A stretch of DNA of 64,000 nucleotides from Nitrobacter sp047149785 (GCF_047149785.1 NZ_BAAGBE010000001.1:2666001-2730000); one strand, 5' to 3'; shown: positions 23,537 through 31,517, counted from the first letter of the stretch. Program-made: numbers and translations. Notes: generated by a model from the letters alone, not told the origin.

Positions 23537-24060
23537 GTCAGGGAGTGCAAGATGCTTGGAATTGGTCAATCATTTGGCCAAACATCATCACGATCGTAGT
23601 TACGATCGGAGCTTTCATCCTTGCTTACGTTACTTCGGTCAAAAGTACAGCCCGAATGACAGAGATCGTTCGCGATACAAAATTGGCGGATCTCAGAACT
23701 CGTTGGATCGAAGATACTCGCAAGGCTCTAGCTGATTTTGATGAGTTGGCAATAAACTTAGTCAATCCGCCTGATATGGCGGTCCAGAATGAGAATGTTG
23801 CGCGCCTACTTCGTCTCAAAACATACATTCGTCTAAAACTTCATCTTCCCGAAACGCTTCATGAGAAGGCAATGAAGCGTATCGAACAGATATTTTTACT
23901 CTCTAGCCAAGGGAAGCCTTTCGCGAACGAGAGCGAAGAAGTTGGTCGGTTGTTCAACAAAATCTTCAAGATCGAATGGAATCGCGTTCTCGTTCATCTG
24001 GGTGAGAAAACAGCCGAAGACGCAGAACGAGAAAAAACAGAACTTCTAAAAGGAGAATAA
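23533..24060 (+). CDS. AT-rich orphan membrane-anchored protein inserted in the ffh-rpsP operon
   Basis: 175 aa. One N-terminal membrane segment at 12-34 (SIIWPNIITIVVTIGAFILAYV), then a helical, charged cytoplasmic part (KLADLRTRWIEDTRKALADF; LRLKTYIRLKLHLPETLHEKAMKRIEQ). The topology resembles single-TM hypothetical proteins with an RxxWIxxxRxxLAxF motif. The start overlaps the ffh stop (ATGA), and the stop is one base before the rpsP ATG, so the rpsP Shine-Dalgarno AAAGGAG lies inside its 3' end. Two hand-counted 60-base lines gave 42% and 45% G+C, far below the neighbours, indicating recent acquisition. Function unknown. Confidence 0.8.
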   Translation: MSQGVQDAWNWSIIWPNIITIVVTIGAFILAYVTSVKSTARMTEIVRDTKLADLRTRWIEDTRKALADFDELAINLVNPPDMAVQNENVARLLRLKTYIRLKLHLPETLHEKAMKRIEQIFLLSSQGKPFANESEEVGRLFNKIFKIEWNRVLVHLGEKTAEDAEREKTELLKGE

Positions 24061-24061
24061 A

Positions 24062-24394
24062 ATGCCCGTCGTGATCCGCCTCGCCCGTGCCGGCACCAAG
24101 AAACGGCCGGTCTATCATGTCGTCGCCGCCGATTCGCGCTATCCGCGCGATGGCCGTTTCATCGAGCGGCTCGGCTACTTCAATCCGCTGATGCCGAAGG
24201 ACAATGCCGACCGCCTCAAGCTCGACCTCGACAAGGTCAAGGCCTGGCTCGCCAAGGGCGCGCAGCCGTCCGACCGCGTGGCGCGTTTCCTCGATGCCGC
24301 CGGCGTCAAGAAGCGCGCGGCGCGCAACAATCCGGAGAAGGCCGTGCCGCGCAAGGAGCGCAAGGCGCAGGCCGAAGCCGCCGCGAAGGCGTAA
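24062..24394 (+). CDS. rpsP: 30S ribosomal protein S16
   Basis: 110 aa. N-terminus MPVVIRLARAGTKKRPVYHVVAADSR and RYPRDGRFIERLGYFNPL are diagnostic of S16. A Lys/Ala-rich tail as in rhizobial homologues. Member of the rpsP-rimM-trmD-rplS operon; translation signals lie within the preceding AT-rich gene. Confidence 0.98.
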   Translation: MPVVIRLARAGTKKRPVYHVVAADSRYPRDGRFIERLGYFNPLMPKDNADRLKLDLDKVKAWLAKGAQPSDRVARFLDAAGVKKRAARNNPEKAVPRKERKAQAEAAAKA

Positions 24395-24406
24395 GGCCGA
24401 ACCGGC

Positions 24407-24928
24407 ATGACGGCGCGCATCTGCGTGGCCCGGATCGGCGCCGCGCACGGCCTGCGCGGCGAGGTGCGGCTGTGGACCTTCACCGAGGATCCGATGTCGG
24501 TGACACGATACGGCCCGCTCTCGACAAAGGACGGCGCGCGGCAGCTTGAGGTCGCGCGCGCGCGAGCCGCCAAGGACCACCTCGTTGCAACGCTTACGGG
24601 CGTGACCACGCGCGAGGAGGCCGAACGGCTTAACGGCGTTGAACTCTACGTCGCGCGCGAGAAGCTTCCCGCGACGGACGAGGGCGAATTCTACCACGCC
24701 GACCTGATCGGCCTCGCCGCGGTCGATGCGGCCGGTACGCGGCTGGGGACCGTCGCGGCCATCCATAATTTCGGCGCGGGCGACATCATCGAGATCGCGC
24801 CGCCACAGGGCGCGACCCTGATGCTGCCGTTTACCGATGCGGTGGTGCCGACCGTGGACATCGCCGGCGGCCGCGTGGTGATCGAGATGCCCGGCGAGAT
24901 CGAGGGCGAGGAGCCGGATTCCGTTTAG
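24407..24928 (+). CDS. rimM: Ribosome maturation factor RimM
   Basis: 173 aa. Assists 30S head assembly with S19. N-terminal ICVARIGAAHGLRGEVRLWTFTEDP and the PRC-barrel segment EFYHADLIGLAAVDAAGTRLGTV with LMLPFTDAVVPTVDIAGGRV are typical. The stop TAG is also the first three bases of an R1 repeat (TAGAGCGTTTTCGAG), so the repeat insertion appears to have set the C-terminus. Confidence 0.95.
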   Translation: MTARICVARIGAAHGLRGEVRLWTFTEDPMSVTRYGPLSTKDGARQLEVARARAAKDHLVATLTGVTTREEAERLNGVELYVAREKLPATDEGEFYHADLIGLAAVDAAGTRLGTVAAIHNFGAGDIIEIAPPQGATLMLPFTDAVVPTVDIAGGRVVIEMPGEIEGEEPDSV

Positions 24929-24980
24929 AGCGTTTTCGAGCGAAGTGGAACCGGTTCGCGTGAAGAAAACGCGTCAAATT
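24926..24980. repeat. R1 repeat overlapping the rimM stop codon
   Basis: TAGAGCGTTTTCGAGCGAAG, then ACCGGTTCGCGTGAAGAAAAC and GCGTCAAATT. A half-length R1 copy within the rimM-trmD gap. Confidence 0.8.
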
Positions 24981-25011
24981 AAGTCGGTGCAAGGGACCTT
25001 CCAGCTCTGTG

Positions 25012-25121
25012 GTCATGCCCGGCCTTGTGCCGGGCATCCACGTCTGTCTTTCTATGCCACAAGACGTGGATAGCCGGGACGTCAGCGCGAAGACGCGCTT
25101 CGCGCTTTAGCCCGGCCATGA
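25012..25121. repeat. R3 REP-like palindrome within the rimM-trmD gap
   Basis: GGTCATGCCCGGCCTTGTGC ... GACGTGGATAGCCGGGAC ... GCCCGGCCATGAC. A large imperfect palindrome transcribed as part of the ribosomal operon. Confidence 0.8.
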
Positions 25122-25152
25122 CGTTCCTGAGTGACCGGCTTGGTGCCTATCG

Positions 25153-25872
25153 ATGACCTGGAGCGTGACCGTCCTGACGCTGTTTCCTGACATGTTCCCC
25201 GGCCCCCTCGGCGTCAGCCTCGCCGGAAGGGCGCTGGCCGCCGGCCTTTGGGCGCTGGACATCCGCGATATCCGGCACTCGGCCACTGACCGACACCGCA
25301 GCGTCGACGATACCCCGGCCGGCGGCGGGCCCGGCATGGTGCTGCGGGCCGATGTGCTGGCCAGAGCCATCGACGCGGCGCAGGCCTCGCCGGACCGGCC
25401 GCGCCTGCTGATGAGTCCGCGAGGTCGGCCATTGACCCAGTCCCGCGTGGCGGAACTCGCCGCCGGAACTGGGCCGCTGATCGTCTGCGGGCGATTCGAG
25501 GGCGTCGACCAGCGGGTGATCGAGGCCCGCGGGCTCGAGGAGATATCCATTGGAGATTATGTGCTGTCCGGAGGCGAACTCCCTGCGATGACGCTGATCG
25601 ACGCCTGCGTCCGGCTTTTGCCCGGGGTGATGGGCAAGGCGGAATCGGGCGCGGACGAGAGTTTTTCGCACGGACTGCTCGAATATCCCCAGTACACCCG
25701 CCCGCAGGAGTTCGAGGGTCGCCCGATTCCGGACGTGCTTCTGTCCGGCGATCACGCCAGGGTGGCGGCCTGGCGGCAGGCCGAGGCCGAAGCGCTCACA
25801 CAGGCTCGGCGGCCTGATCTCTGGGCCGCGCGGAGCCGTCAAATTCCGCCAAAAAGCAAGACAGGCGGGTGA
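25153..25872 (+). CDS. trmD: tRNA (guanine-N1)-methyltransferase
   Basis: 239 aa SPOUT methyltransferase making m1G37 in tRNA. Motifs: VTVLTLFPDMFPGPLG, RHRSVDDTPAGGGPGMVL, LIVCGRFEGVDQRVIEA and the trefoil knot SIGDYVLSGGELPAM, then YTRPQEFEGRPIPDVLLSGDH. The C-terminus is slightly shortened and Lys/Gly ended. Separated from rimM by about 220 bases of repeats, but still in operon order. Confidence 0.97.
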   Translation: MTWSVTVLTLFPDMFPGPLGVSLAGRALAAGLWALDIRDIRHSATDRHRSVDDTPAGGGPGMVLRADVLARAIDAAQASPDRPRLLMSPRGRPLTQSRVAELAAGTGPLIVCGRFEGVDQRVIEARGLEEISIGDYVLSGGELPAMTLIDACVRLLPGVMGKAESGADESFSHGLLEYPQYTRPQEFEGRPIPDVLLSGDHARVAAWRQAEAEALTQARRPDLWAARSRQIPPKSKTGG

Positions 25873-25917
25873 CAAAGCCCCGGCTTTGCTCTATAGGGAG
25901 CCCGAAATCCGCGCAGC

Positions 25918-26028
25918 GAGCGTTTTCAGGCAAAGTGGAATCCGGTTTGCCGGTCGAAAATGCTCTCACTCGTTGAGTTGCGCGTATTCTGTTCGCAAAA
26001 CCGGTACCCACTTTTGCGAAATACGCGC
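25918..26028. repeat. R1-related repeat pair before rplS
   Basis: Two adjacent palindromic blocks: GAGCGTTTTCAGGCAAAGTG with GTCGAAAATGCTCTC, and GCGTATTCTG ... TTTTGCGAAATACGC centred on ACCGGTACC. They occupy the trmD-rplS gap. Confidence 0.6.
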
Positions 26029-26094
26029 CACGGGATAGATGAATTCCGCGCAGCCCCCTCAAGCGGCCGGGCGCGCCGCCGAAGGAGATTTGCA

Positions 26095-26481
26095 ATGAAC
26101 ATCATTCAGCAGCTCGAAAAAGAGCAGTTTGACAAACTGTCGGCGACCAAGACGATTCCCGAGTTCGGCCCCGGCGACACCGTGATCGTCAACGTCAAGG
26201 TGGTCGAAGGCGAGCGCACCCGCGTGCAGGCCTATGAAGGCGTCTGCATCGGCCGTTCAGGCGGCGGGCTCAACGAGAGCTTCACGGTCCGCAAGATTTC
26301 CTACGGCGAAGGCGTCGAGCGCGTGTTTCCGCTGCTCTCCCCGATGATCGATTCGATCAAGGTGGTGCGCCGCGGCAAGGTGCGCCGCGCCAAGCTTTAT
26401 TACCTGCGCAACCTGCGCGGCAAATCGGCCCGCATCGTCGAGAAGCAGGACAAGCAAGACAAGCAGGCCGCAACGAGCTGA
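26095..26481 (+). CDS. rplS: 50S ribosomal protein L19
   Basis: 128 aa from ATG 26095, with GAAGGAG 8 bases upstream. Motifs FGPGDTVIVNVKVVEGERTRVQAYEGVCI and RKISYGEGVERVFPLLSP with VRRGKVRRAKLYYLRNLRGK are diagnostic. Last gene of the ribosomal operon, followed by a strong terminator. Confidence 0.98.
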   Translation: MNIIQQLEKEQFDKLSATKTIPEFGPGDTVIVNVKVVEGERTRVQAYEGVCIGRSGGGLNESFTVRKISYGEGVERVFPLLSPMIDSIKVVRRGKVRRAKLYYLRNLRGKSARIVEKQDKQDKQAATS

Positions 26482-26512
26482 GCGCCTTCCCGCTCCGCCT
26501 GCAACGTTTTTG

Positions 26513-26538
26513 AAAGCGCGGCCGCTGCCGCGCTTTTT
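26513..26538 (+). terminator. Rho-independent terminator of the ribosomal operon
   Basis: AAAGCGCGGC/GCCGCGCTTT stem, CGCT loop, then TT; five consecutive T residues when counted with the stem end. 32 bases after rplS. Confidence 0.9.
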
Positions 26539-26587
26539 AATTGCTTCGCCCGCGCCTATCTATCCGGAATGCAAGCTTCGCCGATCA

Positions 26588-26715
26588 TTAGAGCGTCGCT
26601 TCTGATGGAAACAGAAGCAAGGCTCCGCGATTTTGTTTTGACGCGTTTTCGTCACGCGAACCGGTATCCATCCTCGGTCAAGCCCGAGGATATGCGTCGC
26701 TCGAAAATGCTATAG
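26588..26715. repeat. R1 repeat (full length)
   Basis: TTAGAGCGTCGCTTCTGATG ... TTTGTTTTGACGCGTTTTCG ... GCGAACCGGTATCC ... CGCTCGAAAATGCTATAG. Lies between rplS and leuC. The remaining 26716-26944 region holds no gene I can support. Confidence 0.8.
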
Positions 26716-26944
26716 ATTGTCGCGGCGGATGCGGCCGTGGTAAAAGGCGGACATGGTTACGGATCATATCAGTAGCGACATCGGCCGATTCATGGCGCGC
26801 ATCGTGATCGACGACCGCAGCCGCTTGCCCGGACGCTTCTTCGGACGGTTCACGACGTCGGCGACCTGACGCTGCATCCTCGCGCCGGCGATAGTCCCGC
26901 GCGCCCGCTGCGACTGCTCGAAGACTTCCAATAGGCTCACGTCC

Positions 26945-28351
26945 ATGTCCAAACCGACCACCCTGTACGACAAGATCTGGAACGATCATCTGGTCCACGA
27001 AGCCGAGGACGGCACTTGCCTGCTCTACATCGATCGTCACCTCGTCCATGAGGTGACGTCGCCTCAGGCGTTCGAGGGCCTGCGCGTCGCCGGCCGCAAG
27101 GTCCATGCGCCGGAGAAGACGCTTGCCGTGGTCGATCACAACGTGCCGACGACCGATCGCAGCAAGCCCAATCCCGACCCCGAAAGCGCCGAGCAGATCG
27201 CGGCGCTGGCAAAGAACGCCCGCGATTTCGGAATCGAATATTATGACGAGTTCGACAAGCGGCAGGGCATCGTCCACGTCATCGGCCCCGAGCAAGGCTT
27301 CACCCTGCCCGGCACCACCATCGTCTGCGGCGACAGCCACACCTCGACCCACGGCGCGTTCGGCGCGCTGGCGCACGGCATCGGCACCTCCGAGGTCGAA
27401 CATGTGCTGGCGACGCAGACACTGATCCAGAAGAAGGCGAAGAACATGCGCGCCGTCGTCGATGGCCGCTTGCCCGACGGCGTCACCGCCAAGGACATCA
27501 TCCTCGCCATCATCGGAGAAATAGGCACTGCGGGCGGCACCGGCTACGTGCTGGAATACGCCGGCGAGGCGATCCGCGCGCTGTCGATGGAAGGCCGCAT
27601 GACCGTCTGCAACATGTCGATCGAGGGCGGCGCACGCGCCGGCCTCGTCGCGCCGGACGAGAAGGCCTACGCGTTCCTGAAAGGCCGTCCCAAGGCGCCG
27701 AACGGCGCCGACTGGGATGCCGCGATACGATATTGGGAGACGCTGCGCAGTGACGACAGCGCCCACTTCGATCACGAGATTCGGCTCGACGCCGCGAAGC
27801 TGCCGCCGATCGTGACCTGGGGCACGAGCCCCGAGGACGTGGCATCGATTACCGGCGTGGTTCCGGATCCCCGCAAGATCGAGGACGAGGCCAAGCGCCT
27901 CTCCAAGGAGCGCGCGCTGCATTACATGGGGCTGACCGCGGGCACGAAGATCACCGACATCCGGGTCGACCGAGTGTTCATCGGCTCATGCACCAACGGT
28001 CGTATCGAGGATCTGCGCGCGGCGGCGAAGATCGCCGACGGCAGAACCGTGAACGGCAATGTCAACGCCATGGTCGTGCCGGGCTCCGGCATCGTCAAGG
28101 AACAGGCGGAAGCCGAAGGCCTCGACAGGATCTTCATCAAGGCCGGATTCGAATGGCGCGAGCCGGGCTGCTCGATGTGCCTTGCGATGAATCCCGACAA
28201 GCTGAAACCGGAGGAGCGTTGCGCCTCGACCTCCAATCGCAACTTTGAGGGACGGCAAGGTTTCAAGGGCCGCACGCATCTGGTGTCGCCTGCGATGGCG
28301 GCGGCCGCCGCGATCGCCGGACATTTCGTCGACGTCCGCGAGTGGCATTGA
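26945..28351 (+). CDS. leuC: 3-isopropylmalate dehydratase large subunit
   Basis: 468 aa aconitase-family enzyme of leucine synthesis, isomerising 2- to 3-isopropylmalate with LeuD. Fe-S ligands lie in GSCTNGRIEDL and in GCSMCLAMNPD. Other family motifs: TTIVCGDSHTSTHGAFGALAHGIGTSEVEHVLATQ and CASTSNRNFEGRQG. LeuD is 3.2 kb downstream, separated by small secreted-protein genes, rather than adjacent. Confidence 0.98.
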   Translation: MSKPTTLYDKIWNDHLVHEAEDGTCLLYIDRHLVHEVTSPQAFEGLRVAGRKVHAPEKTLAVVDHNVPTTDRSKPNPDPESAEQIAALAKNARDFGIEYYDEFDKRQGIVHVIGPEQGFTLPGTTIVCGDSHTSTHGAFGALAHGIGTSEVEHVLATQTLIQKKAKNMRAVVDGRLPDGVTAKDIILAIIGEIGTAGGTGYVLEYAGEAIRALSMEGRMTVCNMSIEGGARAGLVAPDEKAYAFLKGRPKAPNGADWDAAIRYWETLRSDDSAHFDHEIRLDAAKLPPIVTWGTSPEDVASITGVVPDPRKIEDEAKRLSKERALHYMGLTAGTKITDIRVDRVFIGSCTNGRIEDLRAAAKIADGRTVNGNVNAMVVPGSGIVKEQAEAEGLDRIFIKAGFEWREPGCSMCLAMNPDKLKPEERCASTSNRNFEGRQGFKGRTHLVSPAMAAAAAIAGHFVDVREWH

Positions 28352-28709
28352 AGGCCTTCGAGCGGACTCACGCCCGGCACCAAGTACGAACGGATGATCG
28401 ATCTGAAGTTTCTCGAACGGGCGTGACACGCTACTGTTTGTCGTGGTCGCGACGGACTTGCGCTCGTCGTCGCGATGAAGCACAAGATCAATCGCGCGAT
28501 TGAGGCCAGCGCGTCCGGTCGCTCACCGAACGAGATTTACGAAGTCACTGAGATTCCGCGCGCATTGCTCCGGGCGAAACGCAGGAGCTGCCGATGATCG
28601 ACAAGGCCGATCGGAACAGGTTATCAACGAGGGATACGACGGCAAATCCTTTCCGCCTCGACTGGGTGGGTTGCCTTTGCCGAAGAATTCCGTCACTCGT
28701 AATGACGTA
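28352..28709. other. Intergenic region without a supported gene
   Basis: Between leuC and the Lys/Ala-rich protein. Short frames occur on both strands but none has a convincing start, ribosome binding site or recognisable family. A GGAAC at 28613 lacks a matching CGTT. Confidence 0.5.
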
Positions 28710-29207
28710 ATGAAAAAAGCCAAGACCAAAGCCCCTGCCCGCAAGGCAGCAAAAATGCCGCGTCAATCCGATAAGCCGAAGGCACCGCCAAACAAGAAGG
28801 CTGCAACGGCTTCCGCACGACCGACAAGTGCAAAAGGCCGAGCCGCCGCGCCAACGGCCGCAACGAAGACCGGCCGCAAGGCTACTCTGCATATGGCCGA
28901 GAAATCGTTCGCAACTGCCCAACAGAAGACTCCCGAATTGCTCTCGACGAAGCCGATCCTGACCCCGATGTCAGCAACCACAGCCGCGCCCGCCGAGACG
29001 GCCGCGCCAAAACCGGCGGTCAATCCGGCTTCGCGCGCCGACGTGCCCCCTGAAACCGGCTTTACGCTGCAGGTCGACGGGCATTTCAAGAACCAGTTCG
29101 ACACCCTGGCTCAGGCAAAACAGGCCGCCACCGAATTGAAGTCGCGATTCCCGATCCTGCGCATCGAGATCTACGATGCGGAGAATAAGACACGGTTGCC
29201 GGTCTGA
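28710..29207 (+). CDS. Lys/Ala-rich hypothetical protein with conserved C-terminal domain
   Basis: 165 aa from ATG 28710. The first 60 residues are Lys/Ala/Pro-rich (MKKAKTKAPARKAAK), like a histone H1-type nucleic-acid-binding tail. A Thr/Ala/Pro linker follows, then a compact C-terminal domain (about 110-165) ending QAATELKSRFPILRIEIYDAENKTRLPV. The start is uncertain, with no clear Shine-Dalgarno. Function unknown; nucleoid association is only a guess from composition. Confidence 0.6.
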   Translation: MKKAKTKAPARKAAKMPRQSDKPKAPPNKKAATASARPTSAKGRAAAPTAATKTGRKATLHMAEKSFATAQQKTPELLSTKPILTPMSATTAAPAETAAPKPAVNPASRADVPPETGFTLQVDGHFKNQFDTLAQAKQAATELKSRFPILRIEIYDAENKTRLPV

Positions 29208-29302
29208 CTTTGCGCCACCGCGCCGGCTTACGACGATCGTGACGGTTTGAAACCGCCGCACATACACCGTTTATGGATAAAAACGCCGCCATCATGAACC
29301 AA

Positions 29303-29402
29303 TAGAGCGTTTTCAAGCGAAGCGGCTACCGGTTCGCGTCAAGAAAACGCGTCAAATCAAAATCATAGAGCCCGCTTCTGATTCCATCAGAAGCGGAAAG
29401 GC
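29303..29402. repeat. R1 repeat (full length)
   Basis: TAGAGCGTTTTCAAGCGAAG, ACCGGTTCGCGTCAAGAAAAC, GCGTCAAATCAAAATCATAG, then palindrome GCTTCTGATTCCATCAGAAGC. Lies between convergent genes. Confidence 0.85.
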
Positions 29403-29420
29403 TCCAGGGCCGGGAAGCCC

Positions 29421-29732
29421 TCACCAGGACGGATCGAGGCCATAACCAAAGCCAAATGGAAAGAATGGCGCCGGCCCCCGCGGCACGTAGTAATTTGGCC
29501 GTTCATAATAAGGCCGATAAGGGCCGCTCACATAAACACGCGGGCGATGATGCCGACGGCCGTGAAGTCGATGCCCGCGATGGGCGCGCCGGGCCGCGCC
29601 GACATCAGTCAGCGGCATCGAGTGCGCGGCGACGGCGACAGAGCGGGGAGTCGCTTCTGCGCCTTCGATGGATGCCGCGCCTGACAACGCCATGATCGCC
29701 GCCGCAAGGCCGACGCCGAGACATATCTTCAT
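29421..29732 (-). CDS. Small secreted basic/aromatic protein
   Basis: 103 aa. Signal peptide MKICLGVGLAAAIMALSGAAS; the mature part is rich in His/Arg (RRAHRGHRLHGRRHHRPRV) then Tyr/Pro (YVSGPYRPYYERPNYYVPRG) and ends FGYGLDPSW. Resembles short cell-envelope proteins common in this family. It is one of three such genes in 29.4-30.9 kb on the minus strand. Function unknown. Confidence 0.75.
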   Translation of the reverse strand: MKICLGVGLAAAIMALSGAASIEGAEATPRSVAVAAHSMPLTDVGAARRAHRGHRLHGRRHHRPRVYVSGPYRPYYERPNYYVPRGPAPFFPFGFGYGLDPSW

Positions 29733-29749
29733 GGCACTCCCCTTGGATT

Positions 29750-29797
29750 AATGCGCTTTCAAGCAAAGCGGATACCGGTTCGCGTGAAGAAAACGCC
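29750..29797. repeat. R1 repeat, half copy
   Basis: ATGCGCTTTCAAGCAAAGCG then ACCGGTTCGCGTGAAGAAAAC. Lies just upstream of the 29421-29732 gene, whose promoter may therefore be repeat-derived. Confidence 0.7.
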
Positions 29798-29825
29798 ATA
29801 GCACCCATGATGTCTGCATTGCTCC

Positions 29826-29854
29826 AAAAAACAGGCCCGCAATGCAGGCCTGTT
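29826..29854 (-). terminator. Rho-independent terminator after the His-rich gene
   Basis: On the minus strand ACAGGCC, a 9-base loop, GGCCTGT and then TTTTT. It terminates transcription from the His-rich protein gene ending at 30000, with an R1 repeat between. Confidence 0.75.
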
Positions 29855-29860
29855 CGACTG

Positions 29861-29963
29861 GAGCCTTTCCGCTTCTGATGAAATCAGAAGCGGGACTCTA
29901 TGATTTTGATTTGACGCGTTTTCTTGACGCGAACCGGTAGCCTCTTCGCTCGAAAACGCTCCA
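29861..29963. repeat. R1 repeat (full length)
   Basis: GAGCCTTTCCGCTTCTGATG ... ATCAGAAGCGGGACTCTATG ... GATTTGACGCGTTTTCTTG ... CGAACCGGTAGCC ... CTCGAAAACGCTCCA. Lies between the His-rich gene and its terminator. Confidence 0.85.
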
Positions 29964-29999
29964 AGGGCATGTTTCGCCAGGCCGACTGCCAGGACCGGA

Positions 30000-30290
30000 T
30001 CAGCGCCAGTGGCGATGATGTCCATGGTGACGATGATGATGGTAAGGCCGCCAATGATGGTGATAATGGCGATGGGGCCGCCAGTGGTGGTGATGGTAAT
30101 GATGAGGCCGCCAATGGCGATGGTGATGATGACCCCACTGCACGTTGGTCGTCAGCTTGCCGGCGTCGCCCTGAGCGGTGGCGGCGATGCCCGGGCTGAC
30201 GGGAGTTGCCGCCTGCGCCTGCTGCGCGGGAGCCGCGACGACCAGAAGCGCGCCGAGGGCGGCGAATCCTAGAATTTTCTTCAAAAGCAT
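30000..30290 (-). CDS. Secreted His-rich protein, EcfG-regulated
   Basis: 96 aa from ATG 30290, with GGAGG 6 bases upstream. Signal peptide MLLKKILGFAALGALLVVAA...AQA. The C-terminal 45 residues are nearly all His, Trp, Arg, Pro and Tyr in repeats such as HHHHRHWRP, HHYHHHHWRP and HRHYHHHWRP. Such composition suggests periplasmic metal binding (Ni, Cu, Zn or Fe) or a cell-surface role, but this is inference. A perfect EcfG promoter ends 27 bases before the start codon and a terminator follows, so it is a single-gene stress unit. Confidence 0.8.
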   Translation of the reverse strand: MLLKKILGFAALGALLVVAAPAQQAQAATPVSPGIAATAQGDAGKLTTNVQWGHHHHRHWRPHHYHHHHWRPHRHYHHHWRPYHHHRHHGHHRHWR

Positions 30291-30316
30291 GTAGACCTCC
30301 ATGGAACAGAACCGGT

Positions 30317-30342
30317 AACGGCGAACCGCAGCAGATGGTTCC
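30317..30342 (-). promoter_or_regulatory. EcfG-type promoter of the His-rich gene
   Basis: On the minus strand GGAAC (30342-30338), a 17-base spacer, CGTT (30320-30317): exact consensus. The -10 is 27 bases upstream of ATG 30290, leaving room for a short leader with GGAGG. Confidence 0.8.
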
Positions 30343-30610
30343 ATCGCCGTCGCGATGGGAACGACGAAGCTAGAGGCGCAGACGTGAATGCGACGTGAAT
30401 GGGCTGGCCGCATGACCGGCGACGATGCGCCGCATCCTTGGCGCGTGATCCCCGGTCGAACTGTTTGACGTAAAGGCCACGCACATTGGCCGCATCTTAC
30501 ATCGCGATCCGACACAAAACGGTATCTGCTTTTGCGGATATCGCTGGGCCTCGCCGACTCGTTGAAAACCGATGCATGAAGACGGCCATCGCGTCCCCTG
30601 CGCCGGACCG

Positions 30611-30934
30611 TCAGCCGTGGCGCCAGTAACAATTCATCCGCGGCACGATCACGGTGCCGCTCGGCCGGAATTCCTGCACGTAATGCGCAGTGCAAGCGCG
30701 CACTGCGTCGGGACCGGGATTATATCTCGGATAGACCCCGCGCTCGTCCTCGCGATAGATGCGCACACGCGGCCGTCGCTCGCGCGCCCGGGATACGTCG
30801 GTTGTCACGGCGCGTTCAGCGTTCAGCGCCGTTTGCGCCTCTGCGCGATCCTCAAACATGATCGTCCCCGGCAGCAGAAGCAGAAGCACTGCCGCGCTCG
30901 TCGCCAGCCTTACCGCTGTCATCCTGATGTCCAT
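30611..30934 (-). CDS. Small secreted hypothetical protein
   Basis: 107 aa. Signal peptide with LATSAAVLLLLLPGTIMF, mature region starting near EAQTALNAERAV, basic centre ARERRPRVRIYREDERG and conserved-looking C-terminus ACTAHYVQEFRPSGTVIVPRMNCYWRHG containing two Cys that may form a disulphide. Function unknown; same strand as the neighbouring secreted proteins. Confidence 0.7.
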   Translation of the reverse strand: MDIRMTAVRLATSAAVLLLLLPGTIMFEDRAEAQTALNAERAVTTDVSRARERRPRVRIYREDERGVYPRYNPGPDAVRACTAHYVQEFRPSGTVIVPRMNCYWRHG

Positions 30935-31059
30935 CGCAGCGCCCCGGTTTTTCGTGTTCGCAGCCGACGGTCTCCGATTGCCGCGCCCGCGTCAACCGTG
31001 CCGCCGCCCGGATCGTAAAAAACGGTGCTCTGGCAACAAAACACGGTTAAACAAACGGC

Positions 31060-31461
31060 ATGTGGACGTCCGCCAAGGCCCCCTCGCTGGCAGACATGGA
31101 AACCATGGCGCACGAGGCGTTTGCACGCCTGCCCGGGCATTTCCGGCGTCTGTGCGAGGGCCTCATCATTCGCGTCGAGGATTTCCCGACCGAGGAGGTA
31201 CTCGACGAGATGAAGGCCGACAGCGAATACGATCTGCTGGGGCTGTTCCAGGGCACGGGCCTGCCGTTCCAGAGTCAGGACGACATCGCCAGGCTGCCCA
31301 ACCTGATCTGGCTCTACCGCCGTCCCATCATCGACTACTGGGCCGAACACGACGAAACGCTGGATCACATCATCAGCCATGTGCTGATCCATGAAATCGG
31401 TCACCACTTCGGGCTCTCCGATGCCGACATGGAGGCGATCGAGGCGCAGGCGGCGGGTTAG
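31060..31461 (+). CDS. Zincin-like metallopeptidase family protein
   Basis: 133 aa. The C-terminal motif HVLIHEIGHHFGLSDADME contains HExxH followed by a third candidate ligand, as in the minimal Possible_zincin_1 (DUF1025) family found widely in bacteria. No signal peptide, so cytoplasmic. Substrate unknown; peptidase activity of this family is not generally shown. Confidence 0.88.
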   Translation: MWTSAKAPSLADMETMAHEAFARLPGHFRRLCEGLIIRVEDFPTEEVLDEMKADSEYDLLGLFQGTGLPFQSQDDIARLPNLIWLYRRPIIDYWAEHDETLDHIISHVLIHEIGHHFGLSDADMEAIEAQAAG

Positions 31462-31517
31462 GCCTTGGATCAAGGCCGGGATCGGGATAAAAACGGCTGC
31501 TCACGAGGATTCCTGTC

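Noticed and set aside
21929..23569. 546-codon minus-strand frame opposite ffh
   Set aside because: Shadow of ffh; length arises from biased codon use.
28613..28640. EcfG promoter before the Lys/Ala-rich gene
   Set aside because: GGAAC is followed at N16/N17 by ATAC/TACG rather than CGTT.
30009..30272. Met/Val-rich plus-strand frame
   Set aside because: Exact antisense of the His-rich repeats (His codons read as Met/Val), so not a separate gene.
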